DNA of 64,000 bases from Strongyloides papillosus (lineage: Eukaryota; Nematoda; Chromadorea; Rhabditida; Strongyloididae): assembly GCA_005656395.1 (NCBI GenBank), contig SRSI01000013.1, positions 1,550,001-1,614,000 of the forward strand. Reading direction: 5' to 3'. The notes beneath the pieces are model-generated. The model saw only the letters and a list, made by a program, of their open reading frames with translations. It made no database searches and was not told the origin of the DNA. Positions 1-13,062 of the stretch are shown here, piece after piece (position 1 is the stretch's first letter; the number at the start of each line of letters is the position of its first letter). A program made the translations under genes and the position numbers.

Positions 1-581
1 GAAAAAACTTATTTACCGGGAACTTATAAAAATCAATTTTTCCGACTTTGAGTCACTGTAGTTTCTGTATCTCAAAGTTTCAGGCCGAATGAATTTGCCA
101 ACATACATTATTTTAGTTGCTCTTTCTATTAATGAAATAAAAATGGGGGGTAAAATTTTCCAGTTGTACCTCTAATGTCTGATTGACTCACAAAACGTGT
201 TTTAAATGTTATTTAAATTGTCTTAATTTTTACATAATTCATAGGTTAAATCAAGCACAACTTTAATAAATAATCGGATAATACAAAATTTTTGTAAAGT
301 TTAAAGTATTTTTCCAAAAATTAGTAACTAAAATCTAAAAAAGATCGGAAAATGTAAACAAAATTTCATAAATTTTTTTATTATTCTTTTCGTTAAATTT
401 TACAAAACTATTTATAACATACCTTGTAACAATATCTACAATTTTTATTCAATACAAAATCTTCCAAGTGTAAGATAAAATATAGAAATAAAAAATTTTA
501 AAAAATAGTCAAATTTAAAAATATATAATAACTGTTGATATTCGGCATGATTATCTTCTTTTTATAATATTACAAAAAAAG
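1..581. other. AT-rich flank, no gene seen
   Basis: AT-rich sequence downstream of the receptor gene that ends at 582. No open frame, RNA gene or repeat could be supported. Confidence 0.5.
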
Positions 582-1549
582 TTATCTTAAATGGATAACT
601 TTCACATTTACTTTAGCTGTTGCTTTTTTACAACACCTAAAATAACTTTTTATCGTATTTCTTAGTTCACCACTAAAAATTTAGTTTAAATAAAAACGTA
701 AATAATATTTACTTACCTTGAGTAAATAAGAAAATAAAAATCTCCAATGGATGTCAAATCAAATGCCAAAATATGAAGAAAATATGGTATAGGAGCAAGT
801 AAATGAATTTCATATTGTACAACAATAACTCTACAAATATAAAAAGCTTCAACACATGCTAAAGTTATAAAAATAAAAATTGAATATCTGATGTAAAATA
901 ATTGTGCTTTGAAATTATTACTAAATTGTCTTTGTTCCCTTAATCTTAAAATTGCTTTCACATTGAGGATGCATGTTGCAATTGAAATAATTCCAAATAA
1001 ACAGATTGTATAAAACACTTGATAATATGTAATATTAGTTGAAGCAAAGGATGGTACAAAGAAACCAAAAGAATTATTTATTTTGTATGATGGATGGAAA
1101 AAAAAATTTCCAATTCCAATTGATGCTGATAAAAAAAGAAAAATTACTAATATTTTAATCATATTTGTTTTTGAAAAGTAATGCTTATATTTTGTAGGAT
1201 AATCAACAGCTATATATCTATTAATACTGAATAAAAGTGTTATAAGAAACATGAAAGTTGTTTCTTGTCCAAATAAAACATAAAAAACATCGGCCATCCA
1301 ATTATTTTTCTCCAAAAATTTCAAATAAAAACCCAGTTTAGGTAACTTAAGAAATATTATATTAGTTGTCATAAAATTAATTTCATTGATAAATTTACAA
1401 ACAATTATAAAATAAAATTTTTTGTTTAGCAAAGCATTTTTCTTTTTAATTTCTTTTATTATAACGTGTATTGTTAAGACCATTAATAAAATTGTTGGTA
1501 TCTTGTATGTAAGTTGAAATAGTTCGGAAACAAAAACGATATCATACAT
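582..1549 (-). CDS. Serpentine 7TM chemoreceptor, Srv/Srg-like, two exons
   Basis: Probable nematode chemosensory G-protein-coupled receptor acting in the plasma membrane of sensory neurons (family knowledge; ligand unknown). Exon 1 is 1549-717 and exon 2 is 672-582. The 44-nt intron (716-673) has GTAAGT and TTTTTAG borders and restores a C-terminal tail (GELRNTIKSYFRCC...) typical of the end of TM7 and the following helix. The spliced product is 307 residues, the usual length for these families. About seven hydrophobic segments are visible, with an NRYIAVDYP motif after TM3 (the DRY-like position) and a basic loop LRLREQRQF before TM6. The start is the ATG of MYDIVF; the frame is open a few codons further upstream but has no ATG there. 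Srv or Srg are the best family guesses; no residue decides between them. Confidence 0.75.
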
Positions 1550-4500
1550 TTTTAAAAATAGATTCAACAAAAACTTTACAAAACTTATTCTCGAATTAGG
1601 GAAAAATGCTGAGTCTAAAAAAATTTTTATTAGTCAATGGCAAACAGAAATATTTATGAGTATCTATAATTATAAAAAATATTACTTATATTAAAATTTT
1701 TAAACATATCCGTTTTTTAATATTAATGATTAGATATATATAATTTTTTTACATGCTTACTAAGCAATTACGGAACATATGTAATTTGTAGATCTAATTG
1801 TGCTGTATAGTTATTACTAATTTATTTTTTACTAACATTTATTTAAAAATTTTTACTATCATTAAAATAAACTTGGCCAAAAATAAACTTCTACACTACT
1901 TATTTAACAAGTTCTAAATTAATCTGACAATTTTTCTAGTAGCTTAGAAAAATAGTACTGTATTCGGGTTAAAGTCAACTACCAAACACATTATATAACA
2001 ACGATTTAAAATATTTTATGACGAAGATATACGCCTTCATGTTTATGGAGGTACACGGTAGGTAAAATGTTCTATAAAATGAGAATTTAGAGAATCAAGT
2101 GAAATTTTATCTACACATACCTTTTAAAGAGTTTTTAATAGGATAAAATATTAGTACAGATGGTATTTCCAAACATTTTAAAGTCATTAATAATAATGAA
2201 AATTTTAAGCCATAGATGTCTCACAAAGCTACTTCCGACAGAATGTATTTCAGATGAAAATTTATTTCCAATTAATTCAAATAAAAGGTATCAGATTTTT
2301 TTGGGAGAATTTTTTAATATGGTAAGAAGTGGACCGTATTGGATAACATGGTAAATTTAGTTCATATGATATAAAAAATAAGATATTAAAAATATTTTCA
2401 AAACTAGAGTCATTCATTCGAAAAATTATGCTTATTGTTTGAAAAAATTAAAGAAGAATCGTCTACTATATTTTGAAGAATCCTTGTAAAGGGGTTAACT
2501 TTAGAAACATATTGTTATTAAGTTGATGAAAATACAATAAAAAATGTTGTTGTGAAGTCAATATTTACTAATAGAGATGACTCATTTCTACTCTATGGTA
2601 ATTTCTGACCACGTGTTTTACAAATGATCGTGAAGAAACTGAATGAATTAATGAAAGAAACTGTATCCTACTCAATTAATTAGCTAAATAACTTTTGAAT
2701 ATACTACTTTTTATTCCTATAAATATATGCCATTTGAAGGAGAATATCTTTTCTAAATTTGATGATCTAAAATATGACTCTTAAAGTTTATGGGTGCTAA
2801 AAACCATAATTTTTTAAAACGGAATGGGAATATGATCTTAAAACATTTGTAGCAATATATTGCAGTTAATGATTCTCATTTTATGTAAAAATATTAATTT
2901 TTTAATGAGTTATGACATTAGAATCGACATGTTTTTTCAAACAACCTTTTTCTATAAATTCTTTTGTTGTTAAATTAAAATTATCCTTACGTAAAATTGT
3001 AATTAATTAACAACTCAAAAAATATTTCAATCTTATAAAAAACAGAAATAATTTAATTTGATTTTTAACAAAGCAATTAATCAGTAAAAGTTATCTTTTT
3101 TTTTACAAAAGCACTAATATGAGTTTCAGAATTTCGGTTATTTAGAAAATATAGTTGAAGTTTAATTAATAATCCCAGGTTTGCTTTTATATTTATGTTT
3201 CTTAACAATAAAAATATTTGGTAGTATTTCAAATTAAATTAACTATTTTTGAAAAGAGCACTTTAGAATTTGAATAAAATATTACCATGAAATGAATATT
3301 TAATGAAAATATATTTATATCTAAGTTAATATTATTAATAACTAAAAATAGTTATGAAATATTATATTTTTTCGCCTTTTAAAATAACCGCTTTATAATT
3401 TATTAGAAAAACAATTTTTTATATTTCCTTAATTGTCAACAATTTTAATAAAAACAAAACAATTTTTTTAGTCCTTTTATTAAACTTTTATTATGAGCTT
3501 TACGTAATAATGATATTTATATCATGTATCCTGTATTATTTAAACTTTAGTTTTTCATAAATTTTGTGCTTTAGTAAAGTTCATATTGAAAATTTTATGA
3601 ATCACAGGAAATCACAATGAATGAAATCGTTTTCATATGTTGAATTTATAACGGAAATTAATTTAGAAATCAAAAATCAAATTAAATATAAATAAAATTT
3701 TATTTTTACTCTTCTTGTTTTAAGGTACTGTAATAACCTTTTTAGTCAACGAAGACTAATCTTTTGTACAGAACAAAGTATGCGTCATTTTCATCTTTTG
3801 TTTATAAATATTCATTTTGTATCTTTTGAATGTTAAAATTATTTATAAAATTAGGTTGGAGTTTGAACCTTTAAATTTATTATTAAATTTTAATAAACAA
3901 TTATTTAAGCCTTTAAAAATACTATATATTTTGTGCAATATTGTGAAAAATATGCTCTTAAAAACTAGGTATTTATATTATATCATAAAAGAGATTGATT
4001 AAAAACGTGAAAATACATTATCATAACATTTAAATGATGACAATTCATAGTAATCTACAAAAAAAAGAAAAAATAAAGAAGCAAGTTTGTTTTTTCTAAC
4101 ATAAAGAAAAAAACCATTTTACAAAAATTTTTGACTGTGCTTTAAAAAGTTACACTTAGAAAAATTTTTTTAAAAAATTTTTAGCGAAGTTAGAAAAAAT
4201 ATGATTTATAAATCATTTTAAATGATAAAATCCATAGTAGTAAAGATACATAATAGTACTAAAATTAATTAAAAGTGGGCCAAATTATGTATCAAAAAGT
4301 ATTTACCACATTTTAAAAATTTTAGAAGCTTGGTGGATATAATTTAATATAATGTCGGTGAAAATAGGTAAGTTTAATATTTTTTCTAGTATAATTTAAA
4401 AAATAAAACTACTACAAAGTTTATTGCTTTTAAACACAAGAATTATACTTTTTTAGTACCATCTTTTAATTTCTTTTATTTAATTCACAACTTCTATGAA

Positions 4501-5599
4501 TATTAATCGAAATGATTGAATAAATCTTTAATATATGTATTTTAAGTAACTTTAAGGTAAAAAGAGTATTCGTGATCTTATTCTATATAAAAATTAATTT
4601 ATTATTAAAATAACTTCTTATTCACTCTCATTCAATGTTTTTTAGAATATGCATAAATTCAATTGTTTTTTTTTACAATCTTTAAAAGATAATAAAGTAA
4701 TTATTTTAAATAATATTTTTAAGATATATTTTTAAAAAAGTTCTAAGCTGAATACATTAAATACATAAACAAAGCTAGGAAAAGGTATGAACATCGACTA
4801 GTGTGATAAAAAAATTAAAAAAAGTGCATATTATCACTCTTTTTATATCTTTTTGAATGAATGAGAATATATCTTGTAAATCTAGAAATTAAATTTATTT
4901 AGTTTCGATGACTGGAAGAATTAATCATACAATTACTTATTTTTTTTAGAAATTATTGTTCAAGTTTCTTAAAAAAGTATTATAACATGCGATTGAAAAA
5001 AATATGTCTATTATTGAACTAAATTTGATCCATTTTTTAGTACTTTTTAGAAATTAATTTTCATTCACAAAATCAAGAATATTGATGTTGAAGTTTTTTA
5101 CTCATTTAATTAGATAATTAAGCAAAGGTTTAAGAATAACTTATGAAGTAAATATTATATTAAATTATATTCAAAAGATTATAGCATTATTTTAATATAT
5201 TACTTATAACTTTTATAATCTTCACGATCCATCAGATAACATTAAAAGCAAATATTGAAGTATTTTAAATATTTATTTATAAATACGTTTTTAATTTTTC
5301 TGACAACTATATCAATGGTAAATATACATATGCTTGCGTTTCATAAGAAAGCCCTATATAATAAACAAACACCTGATATTTCGATTTAAACTGTGGTTAC
5401 TTACATTCCCAATTTATTGTGCGTTGCTTAATAGTCAAATTACTTGATTGTAGAATAATGCGAAAGTTTTGTAACTCCTTTATATTTTGAAATTTTGAAA
5501 TCATGAAATATATAAAATTTTTTAATACCTACCACTTTGATAAACTTTTTGATAAGAATTAATATAAAAAAGATTAGAATTAATTAGATACTATTATAA
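1550..5599. other. 4-kb AT-rich spacer without a supported gene
   Basis: Between the receptor and the UGT gene only short AT-driven open frames occur, for example 2160-2354 and 3817-4002. None has recognisable motifs, a signal peptide or splice-extended coding sequence. No TIR pair, tRNA or clear tandem repeat was seen. Confidence 0.5.
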
Positions 5600-7250
5600 A
5601 TGTATTATTTTCAACATATTATTTTTTTCCTTCTTTTCTCATGTTCTAAGAGTTATAAGATACTGTTGTTTAATCCTAAAATAGGACATTCACATGTAAA
5701 TTTTATGGGTCAATTTACAAAGATTCTAGTAGATGCCGGCCATGAAGTCACAGTCTTGTCATCAAATATTGATGATAGATTAAAAGATCCATATCATCTA
5801 CCTGAATATATTTATTATACTGAACCACATCCAAATATGATAGAAGTAGCAAAAAGTGAAGAACATGTACGAAACCTTTGGAAGTCAACAGAAGGCATAT
5901 CTGGTACCAAAAATGTAAGTAATATATGATTGTAATAAATATGGTCTTAGTTATTTAAAAGATTTTTGAAAGCAAAAAGAGATCAAGGAATATATATGAT
6001 TAATGACAAAAAATTGGAAATCTTTATAACAAAACAAAACTTTGACATTGCTATTGCCGAAAGCATGTACGTTTTCATGTTTGGTCTATTTAAACATTGG
6101 AAAATAGAAACTACTATCGTAACAGCATCAACAATTATGTTTGATCCATTTTATCCAATGTTTGGTATACCATTTCCTGTTTCTTATGTTCCATCTGGAA
6201 TTTCTGGCTATAGTGATAAAATGTCATATAAAGAAAGAGCAATTAATCTTCTAACCCATTTGTATCTCATGTATTTTTCAGGAATACCTTCAAAATACAA
6301 TAATTTAGGAGATGTTTTTGATGAAAAATTTGGAGTTGGATTTTACGATGCAAACACGATAATGACAAATGCATCCTTTTTTTTGGTAAATTCAAATCCT
6401 CTATTGGATATTCCAACACCTAAAAGTCCTAAAATGATTGATATAGGTGGTATAGGTATTCCAAAACCTAAACCTGTTGATGAAAAATTTAATGAAATAT
6501 TGAATAGAAGAAATAAAACTATTTTAATTACTTTTGGATCAATAGCTAAGAGTATATATATGGATAAAGAAATGAAAGATAAAATATTAAGGACAGTACA
6601 AAATTTTCCTGATATTACATTTATTTGGAAGTATGAGACTCCAGAAGATGGCTGTGGTTCTGGTATTGAAAATTTAGTATTAGTCAAATGGGTCCCTCAA
6701 AATGATTTACTAAATGACAAAAGACTGACACTTTTTGTCACACATGCAGGGATGGGAAGCACAACTGAAGTTGCATTTAGTTATGTTCCAGCATTAGCAA
6801 TTCCAGTAGCTGGTAAGATAAAATTGTCCTTATTATAAAGATAATTTTTTAGGTGATCAAAGAAGAAATGCTAAGCTCCTTGAGAGACTAAAAATAGGAC
6901 TAACCGCTGAGAAAGAGATTCTTAGGGACTCTAAAAAATTTGGTGAAAAAATTTTAGAAGTTTTAAATAATGAGGAATATAAAATTAATTCAATTAAAAC
7001 AGCAGAAATGTTACGAAATAGGCCTATATCATCTGAAGAATTATTGGTAAAGCATGTTGAATTCGCTTGCAAATTTGGACAAATTCCAAGATTAGATTTA
7101 GCTTCTAAAGATATGGGATTTATAGAATACTATAACCTTGACATTATTATTCCATTTTTTATTATTTGTTTCCTTAATATTTATGTAATTATCAGGTTAC
7201 TACTTAAAATTATATCCAAATTTTGTTTAGCTAAGGAAAAAAATGATTAA
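5600..7250 (+). CDS. UDP-glycosyltransferase (UGT), three exons
   Basis: ER-membrane enzyme transferring a sugar from a UDP-sugar to small lipophilic acceptors, a detoxification family (GT1). Exons are 5600-5914, 5951-6812 and 6853-7250; the introns are only 36 and 40 nt with GTAAGT/GTAAGA donors and TTAG acceptors. The spliced protein is 524 residues, normal for the family. Visible are a signal peptide at about 1-18, the N-terminal FNPKIGHSHVNFMGQ segment, and the C-terminal UDP-sugar signature: WVPQNDLL from W352, THAGMGS around H370, and GDQRRNA from G393, which is completed only across the second intron. A membrane segment lies at about 489-511. The short basic tail ends KEKND, a KxKxx di-lysine ER-retrieval pattern. 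An AATAAA signal lies at 7287-7292. No frame damage was seen. The acceptor specificity cannot be inferred. Confidence 0.9.
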
Positions 7251-7711
7251 GCACATTTATATTAATTAATAAAAATATTAATGTTAAATAAAGTTTTTAA
7301 AGAATTTACTATGCAAAAAAGTGATTAAACAAGTTTCTCTTTTTATTATATACTTTTATAATGACTTATCAACGTACGTATACAATGAAAAGTGAAACAT
7401 TAACATTTTTGATAACGTGAATTTTTGAGTAGATATCTAAAAATTTCCGTGGTCGAATATCCATATGCGGTTTGCCATAATTTAATAAAAAAATTATTAT
7501 ATTACTTTTAAACAAAGTTCCTTTACCTTAATGTTCCAAGATGCCATTTTTTTAATTAACAAAGCCGCTGCAACAAAAAAAAATTTAACACACACATTAC
7601 ATATGTTATTTGTGTATTATTACTACGTGTTAAATAGCTCAATTAATATAAAGATAAAAATAATAATAATTTTTTTTTATTTTCAGAGGATTTTTCGTGA
7701 CAACAATACTA
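7251..7711. other. Short spacer after UGT
   Basis: 3' UTR of the UGT gene including its AATAAA at 7287-7292, then AT-rich sequence up to the TA target site of the next transposon. Nothing else was seen. Confidence 0.5.
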
Positions 7712-9224
7712 CACACAAAACCTAAACATTTCTTTTCGACCGAAAATGCTCAGAATGCTAAAAAATGCAGGTGATGTTAAAATAACCAACCATCCAAAAT
7801 GAGGTAGGAAACAGGCTACATCCTACCCCATTTTACATCTACATTCTAAGTCATTTTTTATGCTATTGTCGTACACATTTTCCATATATATTTTTATATC
7901 ATTTTGTGTGAACAATGAACTTTGTTTTGCATATACATTTCTACCTCGTTTTGTATATGCAAAATGAGCTTAAATTTAGCCTGTAGTTTTATCTATCTTA
8001 AATGTTTTTTAGACTTAAAAGTTTTTTAGTGATTGACCCTGTTTTGAAATTATTATAAATTTTTATTTGTTTATCTACCCGTTTTATATTATTTCACAAA
8101 CTTATTATTGTTTTTACACAATATTGAAAGTTGATAATAAAAGATAATAACAAATATATAATAATAAAGGAAAAAATAACGGCATCACTTTTAAAAAAAC
8201 ACATACTATTATGTATTTTTACATCATTACATTTACTTTAAAACAGTAAAAACTATTTTACTAGTCTTATAGATCTAATGAATATCAAGTACAATAATAT
8301 TAATAATAAATAATTAGATTGTTTCACCTGTTGAAGTCTCTCACCAAATTGGACATACTTAAAAAGTTTTATTTGATATAAACGCGATGGACCGCTATTA
8401 CTGTGAAATTCAACATTTTTAGTTTTAGTTAGTAGTCTTATAAAAATAAAAACATTTGGAACTTTTTATATTGATACAAAACTAAGATCGTAATATGTTA
8501 ACATAAAAGAAATTTCGCAACCACTTATTACTACAACAATTTTGGACATTAAATGTTGCATGATTATCTTATAGAGTAAGGATTATGATTACTAGAAGTT
8601 TTAGATGGTGATTTTATGTGTGTATGAAATTTTAAAAAATCATTAGGAAACTCTTAATTGTTAGTTGATTGAAGAGAATCAAGAATGTACTGCAAATGGT
8701 GTGGTTTTTTGTGAACATTGTGGGAAAACTCACTTATTGTAAAGTTTATTCTTAAAATAATATAAATATTTTTTTACTTTGTTTGCTTTTAATATTTTTA
8801 ACAGGATGATTAAAAAAAACTTCTAACATATCTATCATTTATTTTTGTTTGTTTTGTTACTTATTAATATTAAGTAGTAATGCCATATTCTATCGATAGA
8901 GAATAAATATTTCTATCAACTTACTAAAAAAAAAGTTTTAAAAATCTTTTAATTTAACATAATACGTAAGAAACTATGAAAGTTACAAACTGGTAGTAAA
9001 CTATAGGCTACATTCTAACCAATTTTGCATGTACATTCTACTTCATTTTGAACACACATTCTAACTCGTTTTGTATATACAAAATGAGATGGAATGCACA
9101 TGCAAAATGAGCTAGAATGTGTTTTCAAAACGGGTAAAAAATCTAGGCTCCAAAATACTATCAAATATAGCCCTATTTTTATATAAATCGTATTGATCTA
9201 AAAGATATGTTTAGGTTTTGTGTG
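7712..9224. mobile_element. Non-autonomous TIR element with TA target duplication, 1.5 kb
   Basis: The ends are perfect inverted copies of 18 bp, CACACAAAACCTAAACAT at 7712-7729 and its complement at 9207-9224, each flanked by TA (7710-7711 and 9225-9226). This pattern is typical of Tc1/mariner-type elements. No transposase is encoded. Both subterminal regions carry iterated units of about 20 bp built on CATTCTAACTCGTTTTG and its complement: a shorter cluster at about 7780-7970 and a denser one at about 9005-9145 centred on a TTTTGTATATACAAAA palindrome. A short Cys-rich open stretch near 8700 ends at a stop and was not called as a gene. Confidence 0.75.
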
Positions 9225-9989
9225 TAAATACATTTTAGATATTAAAAAGGTTCCAAGTGTTATTAATTTAAAAATCTCAGACATAAAATTTTACTATTGT
9301 TAGTGAATATTTTAAAAGTTTAAAGCCATTAAAAATTTTTAAAAATATGTTTTTTTTCCTCAAAAATCAATTTTGTCTTCAACACAACATTCTTCAAGGT
9401 TTATCAACTTTTAGGATTAAATAGTTAATGGATGCATTCTTTTACAAGTTAATGTGGAAAAAGGGTCTCAGAAGGTTTTGGTTCATAATTAGTAAAGTTG
9501 TTTTCTAAAAAATATTATTTTTTGGCAACTTTTTGTGTAATTTTGCAACATAAATAATTTTCTTTAAAGTACATGTAAGTTTTTGATTTACGACTTATTT
9601 CAAAGATACAATTAAGGAAGAAGAGAAAATTTATAATTATAAAAATTAACCAAAAAAAGTTTATGTCCTATATACTAAAATATTTTTTAACATTATTTTA
9701 CAAAAGTATTTTTTTCCATGCACGCTAGCAAAAAAGATTCTGTTCTTTATTCTATCATATATTTTAGTTGATTTCTCACAATACTTTTTATGCCTTTTTT
9801 GTTTGAAAATCAAAGTAAATTTTAGAATCTATTTATCGTTCATTACAATACATAATAAGAAACTTAAAGATGTAAATCACTTTTGTTTTATTTTTCTTTC
9901 TTAAATTTTTAAAAAAATAAATAATTTAATTTAACTTCAAAAACACGAGAAATTTTACATATTTCATATAATAAAATTTTAAGATTATT
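9225..9989. other. AT-rich spacer
   Basis: Intergenic sequence between the TIR element and the 3' end of the astacin-like gene. No gene, RNA or repeat could be supported. Confidence 0.5.
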
Positions 9990-11126
9990 TTACTTAACTT
10001 CTTGATATTTTAATACCAATTCATTAGTAATATTATCGGCATGATGCGTTACTATTACACTACTAGATAATGAAGGGAATGTAAAGTTTTCAACGTCACT
10101 GGTTATTAGTACTCCAGCTGCACCTTTATCTTTACGATATTTGACTTCGAGTTTATATTGGCCAACACCTTTAAAGTTTACAATAGTTAATTTTACTTTC
10201 TTTCTACTATTTTTTGCTTTTATAATATAGTAGCATTCTCCTTTATATTCTTTAAATGTTTTAGTTTTTGCACTTGAATATGCCTTTAAAAACGATCCTT
10301 CGCAAGTTCCAACTTTCTTAGAATAAGATTTACAAAATTTTCCTGCCAAAGGGTAGACACAATTGCATGTGTCACAGTTGCTACCATAATAGCCTCTATT
10401 TTGGCATTTTGGTGCTTTTTTGCATTGATCTTTACAGTACAAAACATTTAAACGTTTATAATCATTGAAAGAAAATTCGGCATACTCATTAATCATACTG
10501 CCATAAAATGGATAAAATTTAGACATGTAAGTGTGGTTACCATCATAATTACTTCCGAAGGAAGAATCAAACATCATTATGGAGGAAAAATCAAAGTCTG
10601 TGTTGTAATAAGAGTCGGGGTAATTTTTTACTTTTTTAAAAAATCTTTCAAATGAATATGAAATATTTTCTTTGAAGATTATCACGTTAGAATCTCTGTC
10701 TCTACGTGTAACTTCTGGAATCAACCCTAAAGCATAACCAATGTAAAATCTCGTCATTTTTTTCAACATGTATGTATCTCTTTTCAAATTAACAATTGTA
10801 GGCTTTTTTTTACTATATGACATTTTAATTATATCATCGTTATAGTTATAATAAAAGTTTATGCCTATTATTTGAACTGGACTTTTTTGTTCTTTAAATT
10901 TTAAGCATGTTTTCTTTTCGATTTCTTTGAAACCATCTTTGACATAAGTCATTATATAATCACTACGTATATAATACCTAATTCGTTTTGAACCTGTAGA
11001 ATAAGGTGGAAGCCATTTCTTTGGTGTTGTCTAAAAAAATATTATTTTTTAACAAGGAAGACTTACATAATTTATGTAAGACAATATAGTTAGAAATATA
11101 ATAAAAAAGAATTGATTCATTGTCAT
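9990..11126 (-). CDS. Secreted astacin-like pseudoprotease (zinc site lost), EGF and CUB domains
   Basis: Member of the astacin (M12A) metalloprotease family that can no longer bind zinc by the usual residues. Exon 1 is 11126-11067 and exon 2 is 11030-9990; the 36-nt intron has GTAAGT and TTTTTAG ends. The 366-residue product starts with a 20-residue signal peptide (MTMNQFFFIIFLTILSYINY), which is encoded exactly by exon 1. The astacin domain follows directly with no visible propeptide. The HExxHxxGxxH site is replaced by FYIGYALGLIP (F115, Y116, Y119, P125), while the surrounding ALGLI and EVTRRDRD remain conserved. The Met-turn SxMHY reads SIMMF (172-174), so the tyrosine ligand is also gone. 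A Cys-rich EGF-like segment (about 219-253) and a CUB-like domain (about 259-366) are intact. The frame is undamaged, so this is probably a functional non-enzyme rather than a pseudogene. Confidence 0.85.
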
Positions 11127-11287
11127 GAATACAATTTATTATAATACAAAACTATACTTTTTTACACAAACAATAATTATGAATAATTTCGATAATATAA
11201 CATGACAAACTTTTAAAAAAAATCAATTTTTAGCTAATAAAATAGTGCAAATAAATTCATGTCATTTATTAAAATAATTTAATATTA

Positions 11288-11540
11288 CACACAGAAAAAT
11301 GAAAAACAGAAACGTGTAAAATGTAGTAAATTTGTCATAGCCAGTAAAATCTAATTTTTTTGACTTGTCGTTAATTTTATTACAAATATTTCGTTTATAA
11401 AAATTAAAAAAATATGTAAAATCTATTAAATAAAGCCGCTATTTTTCTATGATATTATTTTTATCTTAAACCTTAAGTAGTTTTTTCAATACATTTAAAA
11501 ATACAAGATTAGCAGTTAGTTTTATATAAAAATATAAATG
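11288..11540. mobile_element. Truncated end of TIR family A (CACACAG ends)
   Basis: Begins TA-CACACAGAAAAA and stays alignable to the 5' end of the large family A element at 19974 (for example AAATGTAGTAAATTTGTC, then the CTAATTTT..TTTTTTGACTTG block) for about 250 bp. The similarity then fades and no partner terminus is nearby. It is therefore a decayed fragment. Confidence 0.5.
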
Positions 11541-11799
11541 AGTAGGCATATGTAAAAGTCAGAGCTTTGAATCGTTTCTCTAATAAAGTGATAGATTTTG
11601 TAATATGAAGGGATAAAGATAATCGAGCATAGAAGTAAGATAGAGAAATAGATTTTTGGAAACATGAAAGAAATTTTATTTCATCATTATTCTTAATTTT
11701 TTTCTATACGATAAGATTTAATGGCAAAATAACAATTGTCTATTAGTCAAAAATTGTTTAAGTATAACCGTAATTATAATTCTATTATAATTTTATATA

Positions 11800-13060
11800 T
11801 TAGGTCGTTCCATAAATTCCCATGATTTTTAGAAATTTATTTTAAAAACATTTTTTTTAAAATATCAAAAGTAAATTAATCAATTATATATTTCTCGTCA
11901 TTATTTACAACCTTTTTCCACCTTTCCACTAATTTGTTGATACCTTCACGTCAGAAATCTATGGGTCTTGACTCAAAGAATTCGTTCAGCCAGGTATATA
12001 GCGCCACTTCGTTTTCAAGGGTTAGGTCCCTCATATGGTTTGTCAATGAACGGAATAGATGATAATTCGTTGGGCCAAGATCTGGTGAATACGGAGGATG
12101 CTAAAGAACCTTCTAATTGAACTACTGGAGAGCGACTTTGAAAATTTTTGCTTTATGAGTCCAGGCGTTGTCGTGGAGTAGGATAACCTTGTCTTATCGA
12201 TTCAATCTTTTCTGTTGAATAGCCTAGTTTACGCAATGTAATTAATCCAAATTAAGATCTTTGCCTACTGTTTGTTTATTCTCAATGAATCACGCCTTTC
12301 CTATCCCAAAACACACAGATTAGTTGCTTCATTCTAGAATTAGACGCATCTCTTGCTAACACCTACTGTTTCCTTTAGCTCGTGTTGACGTGGAGAAACC
12401 ATTTATCATCCCCAGTAACGATTCTTTACAGGAATCGATTTTCGTAGCTACGTGTCGTTTCATGCCGAGCGAGATTTTAAGAAGCAATAAAAAACTTCTT
12501 TTTTTTTGTTTTTTTCAGTAAGACTATGAGACAATCAAACTCGAAATTTTTGCTCAGAACCCATTGATGTAGGATGGCGGGAGATTGCTCTAACAACGCT
12601 GTTCATTTTTACGGCCAGCTCTCTGCATGTTTGACAGTTGTCTGTCCTCAAAAGATCTATCAAACGGTTCTCGTCAAAGATAAATAGCCGATCTGTTCGT
12701 GGACAGTCTTGAAGGTCGAAATTGTCATTTCTGAACTCTCTGTATCAATATTTTGCAGTGCTCCAGCCCATAGCATCTTCTACATACACAGAATAAATTT
12801 CCTGAACGTTTTCAGACACTCTTTGGCCACGATTAAAAGCAAATAACAGCAGTTGTCGAAAGTGCTATTTTTTGTCTACTGGGCATTACATTTTAAAGAT
12901 ATAAAATTAAATCAAAATTAGAAGATATGAAAACGGGATTACCAGGGTTTTGTAGAGCGAAAAAAGAGCTTTCGAATGATATATAACGCGTACGAAAAAT
13001 TAAAAAGTGCGGTAAAATAAGCTTTTGAAAAAAATCACGGAAACTTATGGAACAACCTAA
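11800..13060 (-). mobile_element. Dead mariner transposon, copy 1
   Basis: 1261-bp mariner-family element. The termini TTAGGTCGTTCCATAAATTC and its imperfect complement are flanked by TA (11798-11799 and 13061-13062). The minus strand carries a broken transposase: TGDDKWFLHVNTS (first catalytic Asp), LLHDNAWTHK (second) and HPPYSPDLGPTNYHLF. In the last motif the third catalytic Asp of the (S/T)DYHLF motif is Asn in this copy. Several TAG codons lie just upstream of HPPYSP, and the frame is broken elsewhere. It is nearly identical to the copy at 29921-31184. Confidence 0.9.
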
Positions 13061-13062
13061 TA

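Noticed and set aside
1550..1570. Upstream extension of the first receptor to codon 1570
   Set aside because: The extension would start at TTG; the first ATG is at 1549 and gives a normal receptor N-terminus.
2160..2354. Short plus-strand open frame of 64 codons
   Set aside because: No motif, no signal peptide, no splice partner; fits chance in AT-rich DNA.
3817..4002. 61-codon open frame
   Set aside because: Composition follows AT bias (Leu/Ile/Lys/Asn) and nothing supports translation; it does not begin with ATG.
8640..8730. Cys-rich stretch (ECTANGVVFCEHCGKTHLL) inside the TIR element
   Set aside because: Only about 20 codons with a stop at once and no upstream frame; one knuckle-like motif is not enough for a gag or zinc-finger call.
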